Assembly (NCBI GenBank): GCA_029718625.1
Contig: CM056376.1
Coordinates: 123,183,767 to 123,247,766, forward strand
DNA: 64,000 nucleotides
Direction: 5' to 3'
Source: Synaphobranchus kaupii
Taxonomy: Eukaryota > Chordata > Actinopteri > Anguilliformes > Synaphobranchidae
The notes below the pieces were generated by a model. It was not told the DNA's origin, made no database searches, and saw only the letters and a program-made list of their open reading frames with translations. Made by a program: the position numbers and the translations under genes. Shown piece by piece: positions 22,836 to 33,285 of the stretch; positions within the stretch are counted from its first letter, which is position 1; the number at the start of each line of letters is the position of its first letter.

Positions 22836-24845
22836 TTAATAGAAAATACACGCCCTGCCTCTCAGAATAAATAAAGCCCTAGGCAAAAAGGTCTAGGCAA
22901 CGGAAGAAAGGAAAGACCAGGAAGCGGAGACAGAAAAGAGCCAGGGGGGGAAGAGTCCTAATATATCCACAAAGGCAAGTCCCGCATTACTCCAATAAAA
23001 CACTCTGGAGCAAAAATGGTCTCCTAAAAAAAACCTAGACCTAAACATACTGGCTAAGCAATCAAAGGGCAAAATAATACCACACACAAAACAGTGCAAA
23101 TAATGCCAGACAATACAAAACAATATCAAAGCCCAGAACGGAGGAAAACATGGGCTTAAATAGCTCCAAGGTAACCACGCACAGGTGTGATGCTGAGAGA
23201 AGCTCCGCAATCAAGACGGGGCAGAGCAAACATCCACCAAAAGGGCAGCGCCCTCACGTGGCCACCAAGGAAACCGACCGCAAGGAAAAAAGGTCCAAAA
23301 ACCATGACTAAAGAAAATAACCATTCACGAAAAATGTTCAGCCGGACGGTGCAGGACCGTGACATCCCGGAGCACTCGACTGCAGAAGAGAGGGGATATC
23401 ATTCAGAAAGTGGCCATGTAAGGAGTGATAGAAGACGCAACTGTGACTAAAATTCAAGATTCTATCACACCGGTTGCAATGTTTGTTAGGTCTTCTAGGC
23501 TAATAATCGGATTTATAGAAAAAATATGAAAACAGTTTTGCGTCTTGCATACAACATGACTGGTCATGCGCAATTATTTTCATATGGCTGTATCCAATAA
23601 ATATTAAACAGAGGCTATTTCCTGATGTAATAATTTTAACCAGCTTCTGCTTCATTCCATTTAGGCTGCACAATAGCAATTAAACTAATAGTGATTAAAC
23701 ATGTTTAAGAATCTACTTATTCAGATACTATTTTTTCGAATTAGCCTACACAACGGAGCCTACGTCTACAGCCACAATGTGTAGGTCAAGTCCATTTTAA
23801 AATATTGCCCAGATGCATTAACTGCTTTTAATATTTTCATAAATGGAATGCCTTGAATGTGTCATTTTTATGATCAGCTACTCATTTAAGACAAACTCTG
23901 ATTTTAAAGCTCACATAACCTATGGTTTTCAAATAGCACCTTTTTGTTTATCACCTGTTGACTCCGCAGTGCTCTGAACAAAAGTTATTTGTCTTCATTA
24001 TAGGCTGCACAACTATTCCCCTCGCTGTTCATTGCATGCAATGTCGCTGCCTCGCCACTGGGAAAAGCGTACGCAAGATCGAGAGCTGTCGTGAGATTTT
24101 ATCGTACTGTGCACCCACGTTCATTTTTATAAGAATCATAATTTCCATAAAAATGACCGCACGCTCACTTTACATTCAGATTTGAACATACGCCTGAATG
24201 ATAAATGAGGCCCAGTATGTTTTTCTTTTAAAAGGAAAGTGATTTCCACTTAAATTTTGATGTGGGAGATTGCATCAGCCATGGCCAGCCTCACCAAAGG
24301 ACCAGGACTGCATTCATAATGCAGTAAAGATAAATAAGAGGGTTATTAAAGGGTAAGTTCGCTATTTTGGACCTTGGACTCTATTTGCGGTCCGTCTTCC
24401 ATGAACCTGACCCATGAAGTCAATTTTTTCGCTGATCGGTCCAGTATTGAGTTCGGTACAGATTTCCTGTAGGCTCTCACTGGGCTACAATGGAAGTGAA
24501 CGGGGCAATCAGAAATGTTATGGAAAAACAACGATAAATGTGCTTTTATAGCTCAGTGTGTATTCTTACGGTCTCAGTATGCTCTCCTGTGAAATGTAGG
24601 CTATCGCAAACGCAAACCGAACGTTGAAACAACAGTTCCATTTGAAACAGAACTATTTCTCCGACCGCACTACCTCGCACTGTAAACTTCCGCAGTCTAG
24701 CTACGTTGTAGAGAGGGGGGGCCGCTTGAAAAGCAGTTGATCACAAATCCTGACCTCCCGTTGGAGTTTACTAGCTAGTAGCCTACAGCAGAAATATTTG
24801 TAACGCAGTTTTTGTAATCATCATTTGTAATAATTCATCACAGCA

Positions 24846-25131
24846 ATGGTGCGCGAATGTGCAGTCCACGGTTGTGGGAATAAAATGTCTGGACGCTCAA
24901 ATACCAGTTTTCACAGGCTCCCGTTCTCTGACCCAGAAAGATTGAGACTTTGGCTGGTTGTCTTACGGATCGACATAAACACTCCAGTCAATCAACTCCG
25001 TTTGGCAGACTCGCGAGTTTGAGGAGCGCATTTCGACGCTACTGATTTCTGTAACCGCAAATCAGAAGCAAAACACTGGTTTCTAAAGAACACAGCTGTT
25101 CCCTGCAGCACTATCAAGCACCGGAGCGGAG
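24846..25131 (+). pseudogene. THAP-domain exon of transposase, interrupted
   Basis: The frame starts MVRECAVHGCGNKMSGRSN and continues with SFHRLPFSDPERLRLWL. This is the N-terminal THAP zinc finger: C5 and C10 as the first ligand pair, then the SFHRLP and W36 positions. Codon 59 (25020-25022) is TGA, and the same frame resumes with GAHFDATDFC and ends with KNTAVPCSTIKH, the AVP box that closes THAP domains. The stop falls where the third ligand cysteine of the C-X2-H pair (C-G-A-H) belongs, so a TGC or TGT codon has most likely become TGA. The exon is followed by GTAAGT (25132-25137), a good splice donor. No catalytic exons follow inside the element. Confidence 0.8.
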
Positions 25132-25388
25132 GTAAGTTATATTTAGCTATAACGTTACTAACATTTTTTTTTTTTTTTGAGCGCGTCCTCTGACCCAGCA
25201 CTCAATACCAACTAACAAAATCCGAGCTTGACATAAGTTGTTTTCTTGTAACAAAACTGTCGGAAACGTTCATCAACTATAACTTTTTACAATTCTATAA
25301 TGTTTTATTTACAAATGCTTGACGCATGGTGTCCTGTCCAAAGTTCTCATCTATCACATATCTGTTGGCAGTCATAGTGTAATGGTAA

Positions 25389-25736
25389 TCAATGGAGATG
25401 ATCCAGTGTCATCCACGGATAGGCTACATCCAGGTTTTCAATGGCATTCGGTAGCAACAGATCCCACTCCCTACAACACAAACTTTCCTCCTCTCTGGGC
25501 ATCTGCTTGCACCTCTTGCAGGAACACCAAAAGTCCCCCGAAATTCTTGGTCTAGCCTCGGCAGCGACTTCGGATAACATTACCTGCGCAACTTCAGCCT
25601 CTCTCTCTTCTCTTGCTCTCTTATCATCCATCTCTTGTAGTTCCGTGTCCGTGTATTCTGGCTCAAATCTGTAGCCAGTAACGTCAAAGTCAAAATCGAA
25701 TTCTTCGTCTTCGTAATCATTATAGTCATCCATCAT
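25389..25736 (-). CDS. Frame with P2X7 C-terminal-like cysteine domain
   Basis: An open frame of about 115 codons from a methionine at 25736. The N-terminal part is very acidic (MDDYNDYEDEEFDFDFD), followed by YRFEPEYTDTELQEMD, an alanine/glutamate-rich stretch, then CSCKRCKQMPREEESLCC. The CxCxxC...M/P...EES.CC arrangement matches the zinc-binding intracellular domain at the C-terminus of P2X7 receptors, a domain also seen without the channel in many fish proteins. It has no membrane segments. The frame runs toward the THAP exon and stops soon after the cysteine motif, so the usual remainder of the domain is absent or lies in another exon. Its place inside the transposon suggests element-encoded cargo. 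It may be an accessory protein or a captured fragment. The domain call is from recognition, not a search. Confidence 0.55.
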   Translation of the reverse strand: MMDDYNDYEDEEFDFDFDVTGYRFEPEYTDTELQEMDDKRAREEREAEVAQVMLSEVAAEARPRISGDFWCSCKRCKQMPREEESLCCREWDLLLPNAIENLDVAYPWMTLDHLH

Positions 25737-26205
25737 CCAAGTTTTTTTGTGGAAATTGTAGCCTACGTTGCTGCAGGTAAACAAACGCAGACTGCTCAGC
25801 TAGATAGTTTCGTAAATGGCCGGCACACCTTCCCGCTCCCCTACCCCCGACACATAGTACTCCGCGAGTGCAGCGCAAACAAGCAACAGAGAAATGCTTA
25901 CTTCCAAGCCATGCCAAGCACGTAAAAATGTTCGGATTGAGATACATTTCACAGGAGAGCATACTGAGACCGGGTAACAATACACCCTGAGCTTCCCGTC
26001 TCATTTATTGTACATGAAAGCACATTTATCGAACATTTCTGATTGCCCCGTTCACTTCCATTGTAGCCCAGTGAGAGCCTACAGGAAATCTGTACCGAAC
26101 TCAATACTGGACCGATCAGCGAAAAAATGGACTTCATGGGTCAGGTTCATGGAAGACGGACCGCAAATAGGGTCCAAGGTCCAAAATAGCGAACTTACCC
26201 TTTAA

Positions 26206-27805
26206 TGTAACTATCAGCTAAACTATGATGGATTTTCCATATGATTAATGCTAAATGCTAAGACCTAACAAACAATTTAGTTGATGCAAAATTTTAACTA
26301 AATTGCCGCAAATATTTCTCAACGTAAATAAATATATATGCTAAATTCACATTAAAGTCATAAATCTGCATAATTATTCAGAGTAGACAAACAGGGAAAA
26401 AAAGTATTCTGTTCCTAGTTTTCAACCTAGGGATGGCTGAGTTTACATATCTGAGAAATATAATTTTTGCTGTCACTCTAAAGCCCACCCAGCACAGTTT
26501 ATCATTCAACCAAGGCTCAGATTTAACAGTGACCCCGCTATACATCAATATTATTATCCCAGTGAATTAAAATAACCCCCTTGCAGATGTTGCATAGAAA
26601 TTATAATAATGATAAAAAAGAATAATGAATTATAGTAAAACCAACAAAATATTAAGCCTCAGTGTTATGTATCCCTAAGCTTTAGAAATAATTTCTTTAA
26701 TTATATGAGTCTGCCCAAAGGCTTAGGAATGAAGCGGGGAGGGGTGGGTATGTGTGTGTGTGTGTGTGTGTGTGTGGGGAGGGGGTGGACAATAGTGAAA
26801 GAAGTTCCTCTGTGAGAATAAACCAGCTGTCATATTGGAAAGGCCATTTTCAATATTAAACAGTGAGAGTACATCTGCTTTTCTTGACCTCCCCACCCCC
26901 CGCCCCAACATCAGTGCTCATTTGAATTTGTTCATACCCCACATCGCCACACCGATAGTTTACCCAGTTGGCTATTGCATTAATATTAAATGATATAGAG
27001 AATACATTCTGAATCCTTCGCAATGTGCCTTAAGTGCAGCCTTGTGAAAGTTGTTTACGTCATCTGAGATTTGTTTTTTTTAATAGACGGAACAATATTG
27101 CGAAAGCAGATGATAGAACATGCGAAAAGACATAAAAGTTACATGTAATGCATTTCTGCTTTAGGGCATTGCTGAACCCATTTCTTCTGAATACTGATGT
27201 GTGTCATGATTGCCAAGAATCATTTATGCGCAGTTTAAGTGCTAGTAAATATTTACATGCACATTCATATGTAAACACGGGTGGCTTTTTAGTAACCACA
27301 TTCTGTATCGAGTGTGCACATCTTTCCCTGGCAGTCTCTAAACAGAACAAAGGAACATATCACTCAACTAAACTACATCATTCAGCAGCCATCTTGTACA
27401 AATAAACAACCTGTCCTTTGGTGTATTTTTAAAATAAGAATGAAATACTTACTGAAGGGAAGATGCATTGTTTATGTGCAAGTACACTCAGTTATGAATT
27501 ACAGATGTTCTGGAAATGGCTTTTAGATACACCAGAAACATTTAAAATCCTTTTTGAGTCTGGCATTTCATGCATTTTGATGATTCAAATCAATGTAGAA
27601 ATAAACCAAAAAATGTGCCATCAAGTATACATTCCCAGTCTTCAGAGCTGAACACACTGAATAAAATTGCATTTCAGAACGGTAAACAATGGATGGATAT
27701 CTGAGAACAGATATGGATTTGTACAATAGGTCCAATGATATATTCTCATTTATGTATTTAATAGCTGATTTTTCTTTTTTTTTTGATATTCTGTCACATT
27801 TGTCT
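26206..27805. other. AT-rich DNA, no gene seen
   Basis: Includes a (GT)n microsatellite at 26750-26777 within a G-rich context and several motif-less frames of 60-85 codons. Confidence 0.5.
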
Positions 27806-27890
27806 AGCAGTGTCTCAACCAGGATTTGAACCAGGATCTGGTACTTCTTTAACCACTATGCCACAGTGTCACCAGTGATGTACAGTGATC
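27806..27890 (-). repeat. tRNA-like SINE head or tRNA pseudogene
   Basis: On the minus strand, TGGCATAGTGG (A-box-like) is followed about 30 bases later by GGTTCAAATCC (B box), with flanking sequence that does not fold into a full cloverleaf by eye. The sequence right after the pair does not match the other SINE in this window. It is probably the head of an old tRNA-derived SINE. Confidence 0.55.
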
Positions 27891-30360
27891 CTGGAATCTC
27901 ACACTTTTTAATATCCAGTATCATATTTGTGCCCATATTTTCCTGCCATTGTGGATCGATACAGGTATCAAAGTAAAGCGCTCCAAAAATGTTCCGGAGC
28001 TCTCTGCCTCTGCACTCCATTAGCTGACATGGAACCTTATTTGCATTGACCAGCAAGCATATTCTCAGCCATCTCCTGGAATCTGCAATGATACGTAGAG
28101 ATGATCAAGCTTTCCCCAAAATACATATGCCGCTTTTTTTTTTTTTGCTTTAAACCAAGGATGACTAAAAGCTTATTGTTTATTGGTGGGGCTTCTGCAT
28201 TATTTATTTATTTACGTAATTATTTTTCTCTGTGTTCCATTACTTTGGTCAGTGTTTGGCTATTTTTACTCACTTGTCACAGTCCATTGATGTGTGTTCA
28301 ATACATTTTGTTACGTTTTGCCTCAAGCCATGCCTAATCTGACTACAAATTTACCTGAAATTATTCATAGTTTATTAATCCGATGCTTTGCATGAATGAT
28401 GTCAAAAATGATGTTTGTGCTTTGCCATTGTTCTGCCATACATATAGACACACTATAGTTGAATAATAATAATAATAAGTATTATTATTATTAGTATTAA
28501 TACATGTAATTATACAGATATTTACAACAGGCACTGCATTTGCCATTATTGCTCATTATTACAATGGTCTTTGTAAAATCACCTTTTCCAATGTGAATCA
28601 GTCAGTCAGTCAAACAGATGATATTTAATGGACTCTCAATTAAATAACCGCCACAGAAGACTTCCCAGATTGCATTCTTTGAAATTAAATTAAGTTATAT
28701 GCAGTAATAAATAAATATACTTTCAAGCAGATCAGACCACACAGAAATGCTGGGGCATGTTCTGCTCCATTCAGTACAGTGATACAACCCAGTCATAAAT
28801 CAAACCTTCTGCCAACTGTGACCAGGAATAAGATGGGGCAACACACTTGCAATACTGTCCCTTGGGGTAAGCAGGGTTTAAGTTGGCAGGGTTATCCTCA
28901 CCTGATCACACAGTCGATCCCTCCAATTCAATGTGCACCTGCTCTCTGTCTATGCCAGCTGCGCGGACAATGTAGTCCATCAGGACAATTACTGTGTAGC
29001 AAAGCTGATGGATCATGGAGTGAAAATCAGTGACAAATGACTATTATTAGGGCACTTTTCTCATCCATAAGGTATCGCTGCAGATCTGAAAAAATAAGTA
29101 ACTAGGCAAGCCTAATGCCCATTATGTATTTTTTTCACGCATCAGGAAACTTCTGGTTCACATTCATTTCATACTTATATGCTCACCCAAAAATTCCCCA
29201 TATAGTATGTTTGTTTGAACATATTTGATATTCCCCCAAATACATACTTTGAATACACGTTTCAGAATTTGATCTCATATTAGTGTAGAATAGAGTAGGT
29301 CTGTAGGTTGGGGTGTGTGTGTGTGTGGGGGGGGTAGAAGGTGGAAGTTGCACAGGGCCTTGTGCCAGGTACAGATTTTATTTATGTATTTACTTATTTA
29401 TTTTGTGCCTTTAAAGGTACCCTGAAATATGACAGATGTGCAAATGGAGCAAAGATGTAGTACTGAGTAGTACTACTATGTAGTAACTGCCAATGAGAGT
29501 CGTTTACAGTGCTCCTTTGTCTGACAGGTGGTCACCATTCAACTGTGAATCTTTACTCCCCTTCTTTGCTATAATGACTTGAGCATTGTGAGAAGTCAAG
29601 AAACCTGGCTGTGAGGCAGATTATAGCAAATGTCTGCACAACACACACATCCAGGGGAGATATCAGCACAATGTCGTCAACTGAAGAGGTAACTATTTCC
29701 TTTTTTTGGTAAAAGTTTTATCTGTGTACATTTCCATGTTCCAGGTTTGATGATAATTCAAAGACAGCAACTGTTTAAATAATTGTAGTTTTCTGCAACC
29801 TTTGGTTGTCCCTGTTCTTATTCATGCATTCATTGAGAGCAAAGAACACCCAGAAAAAAACTACATCTGGGATTTTTCCTTCTGTGGTCTCTATTTGTAC
29901 CATCGCACTTAAAGCATTTTATTTGTAGTTTCAGTTCTATATCCAGAACAATAGTAAAATGATTAAATAGTGTAATCCATCTGAAATCATCTGGGAATGA
30001 ATAGATTAACACATTTAATGGGAAGGATGTCTGAGAGTTTACGGTCTTCTATTGGCCATTTTCCAGAAAAGAATCTGCCTATCCATTTGCAGGCTTGGCT
30101 GACAGTCAGAGCATGCCAACAGCCTGACAGCAGAGGATTCAAATCCATTGCATTAAAACCACATTTGTGATGACATCATAAAGGTGAGTCAAAAGGTGCG
30201 AAAAAAACAATGTTCCAATGTGTCTTGTATTGCGGATCTCATTGTTATCCATAATGTCAATCACATCTGTGATTCAACATGTTGCTATATGCAAATTAGA
30301 AGCAGCATATATTCCACTCAATGGTGTTCATTTATGATAACTTACTGTAAATGATACCCC

Positions 30361-30363
<3 letters not shown>
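27891..30363. other. DNA with no confirmed gene
   Basis: Contains AAT-type repeats near 28465-28500, a GT/G-rich tract near 29311-29334 and a TTTA-rich run near 29375-29405. A possible tiny exon at 29671-29688 is discussed under findings. No other exon-like segment stands out. Confidence 0.5.
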
Positions 30364-30403
<40 letters not shown>

Positions 30404-30417
30404 GTTGTTGTTGTTGC
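30364..30417. repeat. (ATT)n-(GTT)n microsatellite
   Basis: Trinucleotide tract of ATT units passing into GTT units. Confidence 0.95.
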
Positions 30418-30752
30418 AGGTTCTTAAATCATTTTGGAAAAGTGGAATGGAAAACTAGAATAGTTTATAGGAATTGACTGAAATGTGTAATAGCCTAACA
30501 TTCCTAATGACATTGCGATCCTCCAATTTAAAATGATTAAGCTTCTAGAGATCACAGAACTATTTTCACATGGAATAACAGGCTTTAAATTAAATTAAAA
30601 GTCACATGTACAATTACTTATACTGTAGTGTATGTGTACTGTAAAAAGTGCTCCATTCTTGATTGTCCAAAACTAACACCCGACCCTCCACATGACAATG
30701 ATGTAAAATAAATCTATTATGCTTTACGAATAAATAAGTAAATACATAACTG

Positions 30753-30756
<4 letters not shown>

Positions 30757-30829
<73 letters not shown>
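30757..30829. repeat. (TA)n microsatellite
   Basis: About 36 TA units. It is not associated with a recognisable transposon end. Confidence 0.95.
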
Positions 30830-30833
<4 letters not shown>

Positions 30834-30927
30834 TTATTAGGTGTAATTATCTACCTCAGTGAAATAATGCCAGTCAGGAAACACTTGAAACATTTAGCAT
30901 ATGGTAAGCCAATAAACCATATTTATT

Positions 30928-31100
30928 CTGGGGGCAATTGTAATAGGGGGAAATTGCAACACCATAAAATTGCACCAATCTGACAACAAGCTCGAGCTGA
31001 GATTCTATCCAGCAAGCTAGCTAGTTTCATGTGTTCAGGGTTTGGGGCAATTGTAACAAACAATTGTGTTACAATTGACCCCTGTTACAATTGCCCCCAG
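30928..31100. mobile_element. 173-bp MITE with 3-bp target duplication
   Basis: CTGGGGGCAATTGTAATAGG at the left end is matched by the reverse complement of the right end (CTGTTACAATTGCCCCCAG) with one mismatch over about 21 bp. ATT flanks both sides (30925-30927 and 31101-31103). The right half also holds a nested palindrome, GGGGCAATTGTAAC...GTTACAATTGACCCC (31035-31085). A 3-bp duplication fits PIF/Harbinger or related MITEs; the family is not known to me. Confidence 0.8.
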
Positions 31101-31103
31101 ATT

Positions 31104-33154
31104 ACTCTATTGCATTATGGTCTTGGAATAGAGGGAACTAGATAACCATAAGGCTTTGGAAGGTCATTAAAACATTTGGGGAAAAATCTTTAAAAGCACC
31201 AATGTATTGCGCCAATGCTCAGCAGCAACAAGCATTCATCAGGTAATAATACAAAATGTGGTAAAGATATACTTATCTGTTACTTTGTTACTTAATTAGT
31301 AATTAAGAACAACATGTAACCAATGTTTGTAAAGACACAACAATGTGCAATTCTATAAAGATGTTATAATGTGATTTTAACCAATTAATCTCATACAGAA
31401 CCTTTGCATATCATAAACTGGACCGATATTTCCTGATTAGAAATGTTGTGGCTTTAATTTAAAAATCCAGTAAGACTTGCATTGTAGGAGACTTTTAAGA
31501 TGATCTTCTTTCCTGGTTGAATTTGGTATAACCTCAATGGTAGATTGCTCTTAATCTAGAAACCAATTTACTCCCTATGTTTAAAAGGCATGCTCTTGGT
31601 GTTCGCAATGGCATGCCAAAATACTGCAAGTCACAGATGGATCTCACCAATCGTATGATGTTCAGGGCAAGTGTAATACAGTTGGTCATGGAAAATAGGA
31701 CAGGGGTCAGAAAATGACCATTTAAGATTCACAAAAAGATAAACTGTGACTAAACATTGCCTCTTCTGAAAACTTTAATGCAGACTGTTCCATGTGGACA
31801 ATTACGTAGTATAAAATTCAGTTTTGATTTAAAGAAAAGTTATATAGTTGTGTTATCTCTCCCACCTTGTGGCCAGATATACTGTAGGTGTGTGTGCGTG
31901 CACATTGCTTGTGTCTTGTTGGTTCTCATTAGCTTGGACAGTTCTAGGCACATAAAAATAAATAAATAAAAATGTTCATGAAAAGAAAACAACTGCAAAT
32001 ATGATTTGAATTTCTCCAAGAACTTTCAGTGTTCAGTTCAAAAAAAGAATAAGGCATGGTGACAATACATATTGGTGAATTTAACATGAATGTTTTTTTT
32101 TTTTAAAGGCAGCCCTTGAAATGGACACATTTGAAAGTAATATTGCGATGACGTTTCAGAATGTTGTCATTGAGCTGATGTGTTCCGAACACAGCAGAGC
32201 AGTGCTCTGAAATTTTTTTGACACTCAACGTACCGGCTTTTCATAATTGCCTGCCATTGCAGCCGACTTTGATTCCCCACAGTTCAAAAATGTTCTGTCC
32301 TAAACCTAAAAAAGGTTGTCTATCATTCCAGATCAGTGTTACACAATGTAATCCCCACATCACGAATGCACTGGACAGATGCCAATCTCCACAGCATGTG
32401 GCTATTGAAATCATCTGACAGTTTATCTGTATATGTTTGTGAAGGGTACTTAGGGTCTTCCAATCTCCTTTCAAATAACCTGCATTTACACCTGCAAGTC
32501 CATGTGCTGTGACTTCCTATAGAACTGAACTGAAATAAGCAACTGAGAGTTGAAACAAAATTAATTCCAAGAAAACTTATGTCCCTCCAGGACCGCAACA
32601 GTCAACCATCTCTGGGAGGTCATGATGGAGACAATATGTCCTTTTCCTATCAGTCTATTTTATTGAGTGAGCAATAGTGTGTGTATAAAATATAGTGGTA
32701 AAACAGTCTTTGTTTGAAACTTTTCTTTTTTTTTTTTTGCTTTTCTGTCTTTTGAACATGCCCATGAACAAACCATGCATCTAACAAAGACATCAGTGGA
32801 GTCGTGACTGCTACCACTGCCTCATTCCTATAACATGAATATCGTGTGTACTATGTCAATCTACACATTAAGCATCACTTATAACCTGCCAAGTATCCAA
32901 AGGAAAGCACTTGTGGAATGAAAATGTACAGTATGCCTCAAACTCTGGGTTTTAAAATCATTAATATAAAGATTTTTGCGCAATAATGAAATACGTACAT
33001 TAAAATAAAAAGGGGCTGAAAAGTAAACAATAGCATAACTGTTCTTCTCAAATAAATGAACACATAAATAAATAATGTTAGTTTAGAGTTAATGATAAAA
33101 TCATATTATTATGATTGATTCCAGGTCATAGTCAACAATTAGCTAAAAACTAAT
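31104..33154. other. DNA with no gene seen
   Basis: Frames up to 91 codons (32323-32598, minus) have no motif. Poly-T/A runs near 32090-32105 and 32726-32740 only. Confidence 0.5.
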
Positions 33155-33285
33155 TCAGTGTTTTAAAAAGTACTCAAAATTCATACTTAAGTAAAAGTAA
33201 AGAAACCTTGCCAGAAAATGACTCAAGTAAAGGTGAAAGTCACCCATTAAAATAACAACATGTAGCCTACTCATCACTGGGCAGA
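33155..33285. mobile_element. Tol2-like hAT terminal remnant
   Basis: AAAGTACTCAAAATTCATAC, TTAAGTAAAAGTAAAG, GACTCAAGTAAAGGTGAAAG and AGTCACCC form the AAGTAAAAGT-type subterminal repeat cluster typical of Tol2-like hAT elements in fishes. Neither a clean terminus nor the opposite end was found. Confidence 0.5.

Larger units (their letters stand above)
21718..23309 (-). mobile_element. Solo LTR, family A, copy 1
   Basis: Begins TGTAATGG and ends CCATGACT (the expected final A is changed to T). It is flanked by a perfect 5-bp duplication, AAAGA, at 21713-21717 and 23310-23314. It shares ends and order of internal blocks with 44923-46638 and 62546-64000. On the minus strand a TATA-like TATTTAA sits near 23151-23166, and the 3' end carries TGCGTTTGGCCCCTCC, close to the U5-like end of the solo LTR at 229. 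A block of about 200 bp (near 22128-22340, with CACAAACATGTCCACAAC and AGTTCCGAACAAAATC) recurs near 22626-22835. Long minus frames such as 22893-23210 are low-information read-through, not genes. No primer site or internal retroviral sequence is present. Confidence 0.85.
21258..24213. mobile_element. Harbinger-like non-autonomous element split by a solo LTR
   Basis: Ends are GGGCCTCATTTATC and GATAAATGAGGCCC, a perfect 14-bp inverted repeat, flanked by a 3-bp AGT duplication at 21255-21257 and 24214-24216. GGGCCTCATTTAT ends are frequent in fish DNA transposons, and a 3-bp duplication fits PIF/Harbinger, although AGT is not the canonical TWA. No transposase frame is visible. A 1592-bp solo LTR (21718-23309) with its own 5-bp duplication interrupts it. 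Without that insertion and one duplication copy, the element is about 1.36 kb. The superfamily is inferred from termini only. Confidence 0.7.
24350..26201 (+). mobile_element. Kolobok-like THAP DNA transposon
   Basis: The 1852-bp element starts AGGGTAAGTTCGC and ends GCGAACTTACCCT, flanked by TTAA at 24346-24349 and 26202-26205. The terminal inverted repeats are very long (about 24350-24598 and 25947-26201). Roughly the outer 165 bp differ at only two or three positions, and indels appear further in. TTAA target sites, AGGG...CCCT ends and a THAP-domain frame are together characteristic of the Kolobok superfamily; P elements also carry THAP domains but make 8-bp duplications. Inside are a forward THAP exon (24846-25131, with a stop) and a reverse frame with a cysteine-rich domain (25389-25736). 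No catalytic domain is present, so this copy is internally deleted. Small frames in the inverted repeats (24346-24531, 26008-26205) mirror each other and are not genes. Confidence 0.85.

Noticed and set aside
22893..23365. Hydrophobic minus frames that look like membrane proteins
   Set aside because: They lie in the solo LTR. Similar frames occur at the matching places of the other LTR copies, and the apparent hydrophobicity comes from T-rich sense-strand composition.
24346..24531. Small frame repeated at 26008-26205
   Set aside because: Both are translations of the two arms of the Kolobok-like terminal inverted repeat.
27806..27890. Functional tRNA gene
   Set aside because: A and B boxes are present, but no complete cloverleaf or anticodon arm can be drawn. 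A SINE head is more likely.
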